From: Limnochordia bacterium
Lineage (GTDB): Bacteria > Bacillota > Limnochordia > DUMW01
NCBI GenBank assembly: GCA_023230925.1
Contig: JALNWK010000011.1
Location: 4,661-68,660 of the forward strand
DNA: 64,000 nucleotides
Reading direction: 5' to 3'
The notes under the pieces are model-generated. The model searched no databases, had not been told where the DNA came from, and saw only the letters and a program-made list of their open reading frames with translations. Below, piece after piece: positions 63,683 through 64,000 of the stretch. Within the stretch, counting starts at the first letter, position 1, and each line of letters opens with the position of its first letter. The position numbers and the translations under genes are program-made.

Positions 63683-64000
63683 ACAACTTCCACCTTTACC
63701 ATGTAGTATTAACAAAAGTAGCCTGACTTCGCGATGTGTTTACTGTTGCGGAACGTCGTTACGCATATATGAAAGTTTCGCCAGATAAGTGATTTATCCT
63801 TCTTCCTATCCATGGAAAGGACTAAGATGTGCTGAAAACCAGAGAACATCCCAGGAATTAACTGTACAGTACAGGCCAAAGTATGAGTAAGAAGTTTACG
63901 GGTCTTGCTAGGTGTTCTTAGTAAGAGAGATACGCGGATCCCTAGTGATGAGGTAGAGGTAAAAGAAGGGAACGAGAGGCTCGATCTCCAAGTAGGAGAT
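63683..64000. other. Intergenic region at the right edge
   Basis: About 320 bases with no credible ORF on either strand. A small dyad ATCTCC/GGAGAT lies in the last 20 bases and a CTGTACAGTACAG palindrome-like word near 63863. No promoter for the DapA-like gene could be assigned with confidence. Confidence 0.4.

Overview
The window looks like chromosomal DNA of an anaerobic, endospore-forming member of the Bacillota (Firmicutes). The evidence is a spore germination protease (gpr) with a sigma-F/G-like promoter, a T-box leader on leuS, consensus sigma-A promoters, a Bacillus/Clostridium-type yqe gene cluster (proA-nadD-yqeK-LCP-rsfS-yqeM / comEA-comEC / holA-rpsT-gpr) and [FeFe]-hydrogenase maturation genes. 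The genus cannot be read from the sequence.

Region by region. (1) 1-7404, plus strand: a bacterial microcompartment (BMC) operon with a class II aldolase carrying an encapsulation tail, two BMC-H shell proteins, PduL, a CoA-acylating aldehyde dehydrogenase, a PduS-type Fe-S flavoprotein, a PduT-type BMC-T shell protein and acetate/propionate kinase. Together they fit a fuculose/rhamnulose-phosphate type compartment: the aldolase releases lactaldehyde, the dehydrogenase makes an acyl-CoA, PduL makes the acyl phosphate and the kinase recovers ATP. PduS and PduT offer a route for electrons across the shell. No BMC-P vertex protein, diol dehydratase or alcohol dehydrogenase is present here. (2) 7532-14563, minus: a carbohydrate ABC transporter (two permeases and an unusually large solute-binding protein), a sugar isomerase-like TIM barrel and a DeoR regulator. 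(3) 14765-30029: a housekeeping block with gpr, rpsT, holA, comEC, comEA, leuS with its T-box, tRNA-Ala, yqeM, rsfS, an LCP protein, yqeK, nadD, proA, an aminotransferase and an Lrp-type regulator. (4) 30622-44100, minus: a glucan cluster with cyclic beta-1,2-glucan synthase, GH116 beta-glycosidase, LacI regulator and SDR dehydrogenase. (5) 44345-45625: a purine-type NCS2 permease. (6) 45982-58451, minus: sugar/uronate metabolism genes, a large beta-CASP nuclease-like protein with a duplicated C-terminal module, an ornithine/alanine racemase-like enzyme, a Gfo/Idh/MocA oxidoreductase, a SWIM-finger protein with its SNF2 helicase partner, and another TIM-barrel isomerase. (7) 58611-62707, plus: a leader with a strong intrinsic terminator, then TM1266-hydE-hydG-hydF. 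(8) 62738-63682, minus: a DapA-family aldolase/lyase.

The most striking structure is at 23102-23475. A complete tRNA-Ala(GGC) gene lies inside the leuS T-box leader, between the conserved GAGTGG element and the antiterminator, apparently in the loop of stem III. The leader's own specifier codon is CTC (Leu), as expected for leuS. Other points worth following are the four-cysteine segment and shared encapsulation helices of the BMC enzymes, the leader terminator in front of the hydrogenase maturation operon, the tandem duplication in the beta-CASP protein, and a 971-residue solute-binding protein without a lipobox.
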